A model generated the notes under the pieces. It saw only the letters and a list, made by a program, of their open reading frames with translations. It did not search any database and had not been told where the DNA came from. Below are positions 1 to 8,415 of a stretch of 64,000 bases of DNA, piece after piece. The translations under genes were made by a program, and so were the position numbers. This DNA comes from Streptomyces longhuiensis (GTDB lineage: Bacteria > Actinomycetota > Actinomycetes > Streptomycetales > Streptomycetaceae): the NCBI RefSeq assembly GCF_020616555.1, contig NZ_CP085173.1, positions 5,968,001 to 6,032,000 on the forward strand, read 5' to 3'. Every line of letters starts with the position of its first letter. Position 1 is the first letter of the stretch.

Positions 1-966
1 CTCCATGGCCTCGGCCCAGCGCTCGCAGCGGACCAGGAAGAACACCAGGAGGTGGCGGACGTGGGCGAGCATCGGGTCGTCCGGGCGGGCGGCCTGGACG
101 GCGAAGAGCGCGCCGTGGATCGACTTGGTGACGACCTCGCTCTGGTAGAAGCTGCGCACCAGATTGACCTCGGGCAGGTGCTCGTAGAGCGCGAAGAGGG
201 GGAGCGCGGCGAGGAGCGAGCCGCGCGGGGCGCGCGCGGCGGCGGCCTCGGCGAAGGCGAAGGCGAGCTCGCGCGAGCCGTGCCACTTCTCGCACCAGTA
301 CCGCAGGCCCGCGAGGTGGGCGCCCATGTGTCCCGGCGCCGTGTCGAGGATCTTGAGCCAGAGCTGCTCGAAGTCGTGCTGGGAGTATCCGAGGCCGCGG
401 GCCACGGCGAGATGCGTGATGTGGGGGACCGGGTCGCCGGGGGCCAGGAGCGCCGCGTCCTCGCAGGCCGACCTGGCCTCCTCCAGGATGATCCGCCGCT
501 CGTCGGCCTGGGCCTCACCGCCCGCGTTCCGCCAGGCCTGCTGGACCAGGAACTCCGCGAACACCTGTGCCCCGCCCGGGTCCTTGGATTCCTGGGCACG
601 CCACGCGTGGAGCCATCCGGCTCCGAGCCGCGGGGTCTGCGCCAGCTCCAGGGCGGCGGCGCCGGCGATCGCCTGCACGCGCTCCCAGCGCTGCTCGCTC
701 TCCCTGCCCGTGCCGGCGAGGAGCTGCTTGGCGGCGGTGAAGTCCTGGTTGCGCTGGACCACCGACATCACGTTCAACAGGTCCTGGTCGGGGCCGGGGA
801 GCCGTACGTCCAGGTCCTCCTGGCGCATGAAGCCGTACTCCGCCGGGTCCGCGGCGTCCGGCGAACCGGGCGCGACCTGGCGTATCCCGCCGCGCCTGCG
901 CAGCAGGTACGGGCCGAGCACCGCCCCCAACATGACCACTGCCATCAGGACCCAGAGAATTCCCAT
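1..966 (-). CDS. Membrane-anchored TPR-like hypothetical protein (3' end outside window)
   Basis: An open frame runs on the reverse strand from an ATG at 966 to the window edge without a stop, so the C-terminus is missing; at least 322 residues are visible. The protein opens with a short hydrophobic segment (about residues 3-21, MGILWVLMAVVMLGAVLGPY) followed by Arg residues, which suggests a single N-terminal membrane anchor with a cytoplasmic body. The rest is Ala/Leu/Glu-rich and helical with regularly spaced Trp, Tyr and Ala, as in tetratricopeptide-like folds. It is divergent from metB across 91 bp. I do not recognise a specific family. The third-position GC pattern and the membrane start favour this frame over the overlapping forward-strand frames. 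Confidence 0.75.
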   Translation of the reverse strand, partial: MGILWVLMAVVMLGAVLGPYLLRRRGGIRQVAPGSPDAADPAEYGFMRQEDLDVRLPGPDQDLLNVMSVVQRNQDFTAAKQLLAGTGRESEQRWERVQAIAGAAALELAQTPRLGAGWLHAWRAQESKDPGGAQVFAEFLVQQAWRNAGGEAQADERRIILEEARSACEDAALLAPGDPVPHITHLAVARGLGYSQHDFEQLWLKILDTAPGHMGAHLAGLRYWCEKWHGSRELAFAFAEAAAARAPRGSLLAALPLFALYEHLPEVNLVRSFYQSEVVTKSIHGALFAVQAARPDDPMLAHVRHLLVFFLVRCERWAEAME

Positions 967-1057
967 GCGTACAAGCGAACCAGAAGGGTCGGACAATTGG
1001 CGAACCAGGCCCGGTAGGGACGCCGCGCGGCCCGTGCGCGCACTACGCTCTGGCCGC

Positions 1058-2230
1058 ATGAGCGACACGCACAACAGCCAGAGCGCCCACGATGGTCACG
1101 GGTTCGAGACCGTGGCCATTCACGCGGGCAACACGGCCGACCCCCTGACGGGCGCCGTGGTCCCCCCGATCTACCAGGTCTCCACGTACAAGCAGGACGG
1201 CGTGGGCGGGCTGCGCGGCGGCTACGAGTACAGCCGCAGCGCCAACCCGACCAGGACCGCCCTGGAGGAGAACCTCGCCGCCCTCGAAGGCGGCCGCCGC
1301 GGCCTGGCGTTCGCCTCCGGGCTCGCCGCCGAGGACTGCCTTCTCCGTACGCTCCTCAGCCCCGGCGATCACGTGGTCATCCCGAACGACGCGTACGGCG
1401 GCACGTTCCGGCTGTTCGCGAAGGTCGTCTCGCGGTGGGGCGTGGAGTGGTCGGTCGCCGACACCAGCGACCCGGCCTCCGTGCGCGCGGCGCTCACACC
1501 GAAGACCAAGGTCATCTGGGTCGAGACGCCGTCCAACCCGCTGCTCGGGATCACCGACATCGCCGCCGTCGCGCACGTGGCGCGGGAGGCGGGGGCGCGG
1601 CTCGTCGTCGACAACACCTTCGCGAGCCCGTACCTCCAGCAGCCGCTCGCGCTCGGCGCGGACGTCGTCGTGCACTCCCTGACCAAGTACATGGGCGGTC
1701 ACTCGGACGTCGTCGGCGGCGCGCTGATCGTCGCCGACCCGGCGCTCGGCGAGGAGCTGGCGTACCACCAGAACGCGATGGGCGCCGTCGCCGGGCCGAT
1801 GGACGCCTGGCTCGTGCTGCGCGGCATCAAGACGCTGCCCGTGCGCATGGACCGGCACAGCGAGAACGCGACGAAGGTCGCCGACATGCTGTCCCGGCAC
1901 GCGCGCGTGACGCGTGTGCTGTACCCGGGCCTTCCGGAGCACCCCGGTCACGAGGTCGCGGCCAAGCAGATGAAGGCGTTCGGCGGCATGGTGTCGTTCC
2001 AGGTCGAGGGCGGCGAGGAGGCCGCCGTGGCGGTCTGCGACCGGGCGAAGCTGTTCACCCTGGGCGAGTCCCTGGGCGGTGTGGAGTCCCTGATCGAGCA
2101 CCCGGGACGCATGACGCACGCCTCGGTCGCGGGCTCGGCGCTCGAAGTGCCCGGCGACCTCGTGCGCCTCTCCGTGGGCATCGAGTCGGCCGACGACCTG
2201 CTCGCCGACCTCCAGCAGGCGCTCGGCTGA
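1058..2230 (+). CDS. metB: Cystathionine gamma-synthase/lyase (PLP enzyme)
   Basis: A 390-residue protein of the Cys/Met metabolism PLP-dependent family. It would join O-activated homoserine and cysteine into cystathionine, or run the reverse transsulfuration reaction, in the cytoplasm. Family marks seen: the N-terminal THAGN/IHAGN-like segment, YEYSRSANPTR in the substrate region, DNTFASPYLQQPL before the PLP site, and SLTKYMGGHSD, where K210 is the expected Schiff-base lysine. The C-terminal SLGGVESLIEHP is also typical. The ATG at 1058 gives the usual family length; the frame stays open far upstream but that part is not homologous-looking. Synthase versus lyase cannot be decided from sequence alone. 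Confidence 0.93.
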   Translation: MSDTHNSQSAHDGHGFETVAIHAGNTADPLTGAVVPPIYQVSTYKQDGVGGLRGGYEYSRSANPTRTALEENLAALEGGRRGLAFASGLAAEDCLLRTLLSPGDHVVIPNDAYGGTFRLFAKVVSRWGVEWSVADTSDPASVRAALTPKTKVIWVETPSNPLLGITDIAAVAHVAREAGARLVVDNTFASPYLQQPLALGADVVVHSLTKYMGGHSDVVGGALIVADPALGEELAYHQNAMGAVAGPMDAWLVLRGIKTLPVRMDRHSENATKVADMLSRHARVTRVLYPGLPEHPGHEVAAKQMKAFGGMVSFQVEGGEEAAVAVCDRAKLFTLGESLGGVESLIEHPGRMTHASVAGSALEVPGDLVRLSVGIESADDLLADLQQALG

Positions 2231-2263
2231 TCCTCCGCAAGGCCTCCGTGAGGAGGCACGCGG

Positions 2264-2515
2264 TCACCAGCCCGTGAGTGGTGGAGTCGTCCCCGACGGC
2301 GGCTCCACCCAGGGCCTGGCCAGCAGGGCCCACACGAAGAACACGGTCATCGCCAGGCACAGCGCCAGCCACATCAGGCGGCGCAGCACCCTCCGGCGGC
2401 GCAGGATCCGCCCGCCCCGGCGCACCGCCTCGGTGTGGATCTCGGGCGGCAGCGCTCCCTGGGCGGCCTCCAGGACCGCGCGGACCTCGCGTTCCCTGCG
2501 GGCCTGTGCGTTCAT
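2264..2515 (-). CDS. Small single-pass membrane protein
   Basis: An 83-residue protein with a charged N-terminal half (Arg-rich, about residues 1-45), one clear transmembrane segment (about 46-68, LMWLALCLAMTVFFVWALLA) and a short Pro/Thr-rich tail. Its ATG overlaps the TGA of the upstream sigma-like gene by 4 bp, so the two are translationally coupled. A small membrane protein directly behind a sigma-like gene could be its modulator, but that is inference; there is no zinc-binding anti-sigma motif (HxxxCxxC). Confidence 0.8.
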   Translation of the reverse strand: MNAQARREREVRAVLEAAQGALPPEIHTEAVRRGGRILRRRRVLRRLMWLALCLAMTVFFVWALLARPWVEPPSGTTPPLTGW

Positions 2516-3006
2516 GACGGCACCTCCTTCAGGGCCGCCGCGTCCCCGAGGGAGGCCGGGGCGGGCCCGCGCGGCGGGTGCAGGACGAGCGCCATGGCGC
2601 GCGCGTGGATGGCGTGCACGCGCTCCATGGGGAGCCCGAGCAGCGAGGCCACCTGCTCCTCGCCGACGCCCTCGTACATGCGCAGCACCAGGATCAGCCG
2701 CTCCTGCGGGCCCAGGTGACGCAGCACGCCGCCGTACCCGCGGTGCTGGTGCCAGGCCGCGCGGGCGAACCGAAGGGCGAGCTCCTTGCGGGCACGGTCG
2801 TAGGGGTCCTCGCCGCGCAGCTTGTCCCAGGAGGCGTACGTCTGCGCGAGCGCCGATGTGAGCAGCTTCCGCGCGCGCGGGTTGTCGCCGGCCGGCTCCG
2901 TGGTGAGCAGCGTCGCGGCATGGAGCAGCCGCCCTGCCGCGCCCGCGACGAACGCCTCGAACTCCCGGGCCCGGCGGGCGTCCTGGAACGCGCGCCGTTC
3001 TCGCAC
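2512..3006 (-). CDS. ECF sigma-like protein (region 4 type HTH)
   Basis: A 164-residue protein. Residues about 100-145 read as sigma-70 region 4: LGPQERLILVLRMYEGVGEE followed by a helix-turn-helix (VASLLGLPMERVHAIHARAM). The N-terminal half resembles a degenerate region 2 (ARKLLTSALAQTYASWDKLR), as in the SigE-type small sigma factors of actinomycetes. It heads a two-gene unit with the 83-residue membrane protein at 2264. The weak region 2 means it could be a DNA-binding regulator rather than a working sigma factor. Confidence 0.72.
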   Translation of the reverse strand: MRERRAFQDARRAREFEAFVAGAAGRLLHAATLLTTEPAGDNPRARKLLTSALAQTYASWDKLRGEDPYDRARKELALRFARAAWHQHRGYGGVLRHLGPQERLILVLRMYEGVGEEQVASLLGLPMERVHAIHARAMALVLHPPRGPAPASLGDAAALKEVPS

Positions 3007-3112
3007 CGCACCTCCAGCCGGGCCGCTCGGCGGCCGCTCACCGGGACGGGACGGGCCCCGGCCGCGTGCGACAGGGGCCCGGTCTCATATGAGGGCAGGT
3101 GCGGGCCCGGGG

Positions 3113-3634
3113 TCAAGAGCCGGGAGCGGCTTCCCCGGACGGGGCGGGCTGACCCGTCTGCCGCGCGGACAGCGCGGTGTTGAAGCGCGTGAGGAGCGCA
3201 CAGAACTGTTCGCGCTCCTGCGGGGTCCACTCCTGCGTCAACTCGGCCATCAGCGACCGCCTGGACGTGCGTACCTCGTCGAGCCGGGCGAGGCCGCGCG
3301 GCGAGAGCTGGAGGACGACCGCGCGCCCGTCCTCCGGGTGGGACGTCCGCTTGACGAGGCCCGTGTCGACGAGCGGCGCGACCTGACGCGTCACCGTCGA
3401 CGAGTCGATGCCCATGCTCGCGGCGAGCGCCTTGACGCCCATCGGGCCTTCCTTGTCCAGGCGGTTGAGCAGCAGATACGCGGCTCGGTCCATCGAGTTG
3501 CGCACCTGCCCGACCCCGCCGAGCCGGGTCTGTTCGGCACGGCGGGCGAAGACCGCCACCTGGTGCTGCAGGGTTTCGAGGAGGCCGGTGTCGCCGGCGG
3601 TCGTCATGTCCATCGTTTCCGGTGGTGTGGGCAT
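3113..3634 (-). CDS. MarR family transcriptional regulator
   Basis: A 173-residue winged-helix regulator. The recognition region reads LLNRLDKEGPMGVKALAASM, then GIDSSTVTRQVAPLVDTGLV, with the wing RTSHPEDGRAVVLQLSPRG, a classic MarR signature. The first codon may be at 3634 or at the ATG at 3613, which sits behind a GGAAA element. It is divergent from the threonine ammonia-lyase gene (3781), with 146 bp between them, so local regulation is possible. The ligand is unknown. Confidence 0.9.
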   Translation of the reverse strand: MPTPPETMDMTTAGDTGLLETLQHQVAVFARRAEQTRLGGVGQVRNSMDRAAYLLLNRLDKEGPMGVKALAASMGIDSSTVTRQVAPLVDTGLVKRTSHPEDGRAVVLQLSPRGLARLDEVRTSRRSLMAELTQEWTPQEREQFCALLTRFNTALSARQTGQPAPSGEAAPGS

Positions 3635-3780
3635 GGCCGGGGGCTCACTTCATGCGAGGGGTGGTGGGTTGGGGGACAGGGTACGCGGCCGGACGGCGGG
3701 CCGTACCGACGCTGCACAAACCAGTCTCGGACCGTGGTCACGCCAGGAGCCGTACGGCGTGAGCTGCGAGACTTGCCGTC

Positions 3781-5010
3781 ATGAGCTACAGCACGGCTGA
3801 CTCCTTGCCGACGGTGACCCTGGACGATGTGCGCGGCGCGCAGAAGATGCTCTCGGGGGTCGCTCGGATGACGGCGATGGAGGGCAGCCGGCACCTCTCG
3901 GGGCTGGTCGGGGCGCCGGTGCACCTCAAGTGCGAGAACCTCCAGCGGACCGGTTCCTTCAAGCTGCGCGGCGCGTACGTCAGGATCGCGGGCCTGCTCC
4001 CCGAGGAGCGCGCCGCGGGCGTGGTCGCCGCGAGTGCCGGAAATCATGCGCAGGGTGTAGCGCACGCGTCTTCTCTGCTCGGCGTACGCTCCACGGTCTT
4101 CATGCCGGTCGGCGCGCCCCTGCCGAAGGTCGCGGCGACCCGGGACTACGGCGCGGAGGTGCGGCTGCACGGGCAGGTCGTCGACGAGACGCTGGCGGCG
4201 GCGCAGGAGTACGCGCACGAGACGGGCGCCGTGTTCATCCACCCCTTCGACCACCCGGACATCATCGCCGGGCAGGGCACGGTCGGCCTCGAGATCCTGG
4301 AGCAGTGCCCCGAGGTGCGCACGATCGTCGTCGGCATCGGCGGCGGCGGGCTCGCCGCGGGCATCGCGGTGGCGGTCAAGGCGCTGCGCCCCGACGTGAA
4401 GGTGATCGGTGTGCAGGCGGCGGGCGCGGCGGCGTACCCGCCCTCGCTGGAGGCCGGGCGGCCGGTGTCGATCCCGTATCCGGCGACGATGGCCGACGGC
4501 ATCAAGGTGGGACGCCCCGGTGACGTGCCGTTCCAGCTGGTCGAGGAGCTGGTCGACGAGGTCCGTACGGTCTCGGAGGACGAGCTGTCGAGCGCGCTGC
4601 TGCTCTGCCTGGAGCGGGCCAAGCTGGTCGTCGAACCGGCCGGGGCGAGCCCTGTCGCGGCGCTGCTGAGCGACCCGCACTCCTTCGAGGGCCCGGTCGT
4701 GGCGCTCCTGTCGGGCGGCAACGTCGACCCGCTCCTGATGCAGCGGATCCTGCGCCACGGCATGGCCGCCGCCGGGCGCTACCTGTCGCTGCGGCTGCGT
4801 CTGACGGACCGTCCCGGCGCCCTGGCCACGCTTCTCGGTGTGCTGTCGGTGGTCGACGCCAACGTCCTCGACGTGAGCCACGTGCGCACCGATCCCCGGC
4901 TCGGGCTCACGGAGGCCGAGGTCGAGCTGCACCTGGAGACGAAGGGGCCGGTGCACTGCGCCGAGGTCGGCGCGGCGCTGCGGGACGCGGGCTACCTCGT
5001 CATCGACTGA
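3781..5010 (+). CDS. ilvA: Threonine ammonia-lyase (threonine dehydratase)
   Basis: A 409-residue fold-type II PLP enzyme that deaminates threonine (and serine) to 2-oxobutyrate (pyruvate) and ammonia. K61 in RTGSFKLRGAYVR is the expected PLP lysine. SAGNHAQGVA and the glycine loop VVGIGGGGLAAG bind the cofactor. The C-terminal 75 residues (YLSLRLRLTDRPGALATLLG onward) form one ACT domain. One ACT copy and about 400 residues match the shorter catabolic-type (TdcB-like) or actinobacterial IlvA enzymes rather than the two-ACT E. coli IlvA. Whether it serves isoleucine synthesis or catabolism is undecided. Confidence 0.92.
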   Translation: MSYSTADSLPTVTLDDVRGAQKMLSGVARMTAMEGSRHLSGLVGAPVHLKCENLQRTGSFKLRGAYVRIAGLLPEERAAGVVAASAGNHAQGVAHASSLLGVRSTVFMPVGAPLPKVAATRDYGAEVRLHGQVVDETLAAAQEYAHETGAVFIHPFDHPDIIAGQGTVGLEILEQCPEVRTIVVGIGGGGLAAGIAVAVKALRPDVKVIGVQAAGAAAYPPSLEAGRPVSIPYPATMADGIKVGRPGDVPFQLVEELVDEVRTVSEDELSSALLLCLERAKLVVEPAGASPVAALLSDPHSFEGPVVALLSGGNVDPLLMQRILRHGMAAAGRYLSLRLRLTDRPGALATLLGVLSVVDANVLDVSHVRTDPRLGLTEAEVELHLETKGPVHCAEVGAALRDAGYLVID

Positions 5011-5075
5011 CCGGCCAGGCCGCGGAATCCCCGGCCCGCCGGCGGATTACGGAAAACCGGTTGAGGGGACGCGAT

Positions 5076-5087
5076 GTATCGCGATAC
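5076..5087. promoter_or_regulatory. Perfect palindrome upstream of ABC exporter operon
   Basis: GTATCGCGATAC is a perfect 12-bp palindrome 109 bp before the start of the exporter ATPase gene. Palindromes of this kind are typical operators of TetR/PadR-type regulators of drug exporters. No regulator gene is adjacent, so the cognate protein is unknown. Confidence 0.4.
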
Positions 5088-5195
5088 CGTGTGGCCCACG
5101 TCACGCGTCCGTCGGGCGTGCCCAGGCGGACCTACCTAAGATCTTGCCGAGCAAGGCAACCGAACAGGTCACCCACAACCCATGGGGGAAGCCAC

Positions 5196-6209
5196 ATGCC
5201 AGGCGCCATCTACGCCGAAGGTCTGGTGAAGACCTTCGGCGACGTCAGGGCTCTGGACGGCGTCGATCTCGATGTCCCGGAGGGCACGGTCCTCGGCCTG
5301 CTCGGTCCGAACGGGGCGGGGAAGACCACTGCCGTGCGCTGCCTGACGACGCTGCTCACGCCGGACAGCGGCAGGGCCGTCGTCGCGGGCATCGACGTTC
5401 TCAAGCATCCGAACGAGGTGCGGCGCTCGATCGGCCTCTCCGGCCAGTTCGCCGCGGTCGACGAGTATCTGACGGGTCGTGAAAACCTGCAAATGGTCGG
5501 CCAGTTGTACCAGATGAAGGCCAAGGAGGCGAAGGCGCGGGCGTCCGAGCTGCTCGAGCGGTTCAACCTCGCGGACGCCGCCGACCGGACCTCGAAGACG
5601 TACTCCGGGGGCATGCGCCGCCGGCTCGACCTGGCCGCCGCACTCGTCGTCTCGCCGCCCGTGATGTTCATGGACGAGCCCACTACGGGACTCGACCCGC
5701 GCAACAGGCTGCAGCTGTGGGAGGTCATCCAGGAGCTGGTCGCCGGCGGCACGACCCTGCTGCTGACCACCCAGTACCTCGAAGAGGCCGACCACCTGGC
5801 GCACGACATCTGCGTGATCGACCACGGCCGCGTCATCGCGCGCGGCACCTCCGACCAGCTCAAGGCCCAGACCGGCGGCGAGCGCGTCGAGGTCGTGGTG
5901 CACGAGCGGGAGCACATGACGTCCGCCGCCGAGATCCTCGCCGGGTTCGGCAAGGGCGAGACCACCGTCGAGCAGCACACCCGCAAGCTCACCGTCCCCG
6001 TCACCGGCGGCGCCAAGCTCCTCGCCGAGGTCATCAGGGAGCTGGACACCCGCGGCATCGAGATCGACGACATCGGTCTGCGCCGGCCCACCCTCGACGA
6101 CGTCTTCATCTCCCTCACCGGCCACGCGGCCGAGGAGAAGGAGGACGAGAACGGCTCGGGGGCGGGCGCCGCCAAGCAGTCCAAGCGCAAGAAGGAGGCC
6201 GACAAGTGA
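5196..6209 (+). CDS. ABC exporter ATP-binding protein (DrrA type)
   Basis: A 337-residue cytoplasmic ATPase. Visible motifs: Walker A GPNGAGKTT (about residues 37-45), signature YSGGMRRRLDLA, Walker B VMFMDEPTTGLD, and an H-loop in LLLTTQYLEEADHLAH. The C-terminal domain and the DDIGLRRPTLDDVFISLTGH end are typical of the daunorubicin-resistance DrrA family. The ATG at 5196 follows GGGGGAAG; the frame extends upstream but without homologous content. The Lys/Glu-rich tail ends in a GTGA overlap with the permease gene, so the pair forms one operon exporting a hydrophobic drug-like or lipid substrate. Confidence 0.93.
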   Translation: MPGAIYAEGLVKTFGDVRALDGVDLDVPEGTVLGLLGPNGAGKTTAVRCLTTLLTPDSGRAVVAGIDVLKHPNEVRRSIGLSGQFAAVDEYLTGRENLQMVGQLYQMKAKEAKARASELLERFNLADAADRTSKTYSGGMRRRLDLAAALVVSPPVMFMDEPTTGLDPRNRLQLWEVIQELVAGGTTLLLTTQYLEEADHLAHDICVIDHGRVIARGTSDQLKAQTGGERVEVVVHEREHMTSAAEILAGFGKGETTVEQHTRKLTVPVTGGAKLLAEVIRELDTRGIEIDDIGLRRPTLDDVFISLTGHAAEEKEDENGSGAGAAKQSKRKKEADK

Positions 6210-7048
6210 GCGCCGTCACCCAGCCCCTCGCCCCCCGCCCCGCGGGCGGCCCCGTGCAGTCGGTCCGGGACTCCCTCGTCGTCGCCAAGCGCAATCTGAT
6301 CCGGATGACGCGGATCCCCGAGGTCGTCATCTTCGGGCTGATCCAGCCGATCATGTTCGTGGTGCTGTTCAGCTACGTGTTCGGCGGCTCCATGAACATC
6401 GGGGGCACCACGGACCCCGCGGTCTACCGCGAGTTCCTGATGGCCGGCATCTTCGCCCAGACCGTCACGTTCGCCACGGCGGGCGCCGGAGCGGGCATCG
6501 CCGACGACATGCACAAGGGCCTCATCGACCGCTTCAGATCGCTGCCGATGTCCCGCGGCGCCGTCCTCACCGGACGCACCCTCGCGGACCTCGTGCAGAC
6601 GGCCCTGACCCTGCTCGTCCTCGCGATCGTCGCGCTCCTGGTGGGCTGGCGCATCCACGAGGGCCTCCCGAAGGCCCTCGGCGCCTTCGGCCTGCTGCTC
6701 CTCCTCGGATACGCGTTCACGTGGATCGGCGCCCTCATCGGCCTGTCCGTACGCACCCCCGAGGCGGCCACGTCGGGCGGGCTGGTCTGGCTCTTCCCGG
6801 TGACGTTCATCTCGAACGCGTTCGTGGACTCCAGCCAGATGACGCCCTGGCTGCGTCACATCGCCGACTGGAACCCGTTCAGCGCCACGGTCCAGGCCTG
6901 CCGCGAGCTCTTCGGCAATCCAGGTGTCTCGACGTCCCCCGCGTGGCCCATGCAGCACGCCGTGTGGGCCTCGCTGATCTGGTCCGTCCTGATCATCGTC
7001 GTCTTCCGGACGCTCTCGGTCCGCAAGTACCGCAACGCGACGGCCTGA
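6206..7048 (+). CDS. ABC-2 type exporter permease (DrrB type)
   Basis: A 280-residue integral membrane protein starting with GTG at 6206, overlapping the ATPase stop. It has about six hydrophobic segments, with a first TM after NLIRMTRIPEVV and the ABC-2 family features PIMFVVLFSYVFGG and FPVTFISNAFVDSSQMTPWL. The latter, together with NPFSATVQACRELFGNP, is the DrrB/NodJ-type C-terminal signature. It forms the membrane channel for the ATPase encoded just upstream. The operon ends at a strong hairpin (7103-7139). Confidence 0.92.
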   Translation: MSAVTQPLAPRPAGGPVQSVRDSLVVAKRNLIRMTRIPEVVIFGLIQPIMFVVLFSYVFGGSMNIGGTTDPAVYREFLMAGIFAQTVTFATAGAGAGIADDMHKGLIDRFRSLPMSRGAVLTGRTLADLVQTALTLLVLAIVALLVGWRIHEGLPKALGAFGLLLLLGYAFTWIGALIGLSVRTPEAATSGGLVWLFPVTFISNAFVDSSQMTPWLRHIADWNPFSATVQACRELFGNPGVSTSPAWPMQHAVWASLIWSVLIIVVFRTLSVRKYRNATA

Positions 7049-7102
7049 CGGCGACAGCCCGACCGCGGCGGCCGGACCGATACGGCCCGGCACGCGACCA
7101 CG

Positions 7103-7139
7103 CGAAGGCCCCCGGCGCAGCACGCGCCGGGGGCCTTCG
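7103..7139. terminator. Bidirectional terminator hairpin
   Basis: Perfect 16-bp arms (7103-7118 and 7124-7139) around a 5-nt loop, between the convergent exporter permease and greA genes. It can stop both transcripts. Confidence 0.85.
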
Positions 7140-7152
7140 TCATGCGGTCGGA

Positions 7153-7650
7153 TCAGCCGTTGTAGGGCTTCGCCGCCAGGATCTTCACCGAGGCGAGCTT
7201 GCCGTTCGGCAGCTCGTACTGGGCGTCCTCGCCGATCTTCTTGCCGTTCACGCCGGAGCCCAGCGGGGACTGCGGCGAGTACGTCTCGATGTCGGCGCTC
7301 GCGTACTCACGCGAGGCGAGCAGGAACGTCATGGTGTCGTCCTCGTCGCCGTCGAAGGCGATCGTGACGACCATGCCGGGGGCGGCGACGCCGGCCGCGG
7401 CAGGCGCCTCGCCGACCTTGGCCTTCTCCAGGAGCTGGGTCAGCTGGCGGATGCGGAGCTCCTGCTTGCCCTGCTCCTCCTTGGCCGCGTGGTACCCGCC
7501 GTTCTCGCGCAGGTCGCCCTCCTCGCGTGCCGCCGCGATCTTCACGGTGATCTCGGCGCGCGCGGGACCAGACAGGTACTCCAGCTCGTCCTTGAGCTTG
7601 GTGTACGCCTCCTGCGTGAGCCAGGTGACGTCTTCGCTGGTCTGGGTCAC
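7153..7650 (-). CDS. greA: Transcription elongation factor GreA
   Basis: A 165-residue GreA. It rescues backtracked RNA polymerase by stimulating transcript cleavage. The N-terminal coiled coil (WLTQEAYTKLKDELEYL onward) carries the acidic tip in AREEGDLRENGGYHAAKEEQ, with the key D and E near DLREN. The C-terminal FKBP-like domain has SPLGSGVNGKKIGEDAQYEL. I choose the GTG at 7650 because GAGGAGCACCT precedes it and it gives the normal length; an ATG at 7680 lies in frame upstream without a comparable ribosome site. Confidence 0.95.
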   Translation of the reverse strand: MTQTSEDVTWLTQEAYTKLKDELEYLSGPARAEITVKIAAAREEGDLRENGGYHAAKEEQGKQELRIRQLTQLLEKAKVGEAPAAAGVAAPGMVVTIAFDGDEDDTMTFLLASREYASADIETYSPQSPLGSGVNGKKIGEDAQYELPNGKLASVKILAAKPYNG

Positions 7651-7859
7651 AGGTGCTCCTCGTAGGTACTGGGAATACAAAGCATCGCCCTACCCAGAAG
7701 CATGTGCTCTCACGGGAGGGCGAAACCACGAGCCTAACAATTCAGGCGCCGAAGGGGGAGGACATATGCCATCAAGAATTCGTCGATGCAGGTCAGGCAT
7801 CGAAACCCGGACGGCCGTCGATGCGGCAACGGTGTGGCCGAGGTATGGCCGCCGTGCGG

Positions 7860-8264
7860 TCAGCCCGTGTGGCAGCCGAGCAGCTCCGCGCTGGTGCCGC
7901 GGGACGTGGTGCGCAGCGTCACGACCTTGTCGATCCGGCTGTCGCGCTGGTCGAAGCGGAAGTCCGCGCGGCCCACCTCGGCGCCGTCGGCCGACTGCGA
8001 CCGGATGGTGCAGTAACCCTTCGCGTCGGTGTCCTTACGGACCTCGAGGTGCACCTTGACCGCCTCGTCGGAGGCCTTGAAGGTGATGACCTCGGCGCTG
8101 ATCTTCGTGCCGAAGACGTAGTGGTAGCCGAACCAGCCGATCAGGACGACGAGCAGGGCGCCGAGCACGGCGCCGACGATCTTCAGAGTGCGGTCCGCGC
8201 GTTCGTCGGCGGAGCGGGAACGGCCGTAGCGGCCGTCGGGGAGCTGCTCACTCACCGCACTCAT
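7860..8264 (-). CDS. DUF4307 membrane protein
   Basis: A 134-residue protein with an N-terminal charged stretch, one transmembrane segment (about residues 27-49, TLKIVGAVLGALLVVLIGWF) and an extracytoplasmic beta-rich domain. It matches the actinobacterial DUF4307 family, commonly found next to mca, as here (divergent, 151 bp apart). Its function is unknown. Confidence 0.85.
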   Translation of the reverse strand: MSAVSEQLPDGRYGRSRSADERADRTLKIVGAVLGALLVVLIGWFGYHYVFGTKISAEVITFKASDEAVKVHLEVRKDTDAKGYCTIRSQSADGAEVGRADFRFDQRDSRIDKVVTLRTTSRGTSAELLGCHTG

Positions 8265-8415
8265 GATCGATCCTCTCGCGCGGGGCGGTCGAGGACCGGC
8301 CCCGGACAGACTGCCGGAATTTTCCGCCCCCCGGTTCGGTCACTATAGAAGCCGCCCATTGCGCTGTATGACCGAGGGCGCCTTATTCACCGAGTCATTC
8401 ACTGAGGATCTTGTC

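Noticed and set aside
1..966. Forward-strand frames in the first kilobase
   Set aside because: The reverse frame gives a membrane-anchored protein with normal composition, while the forward ones are Arg/Gly/Ala-rich shadows.
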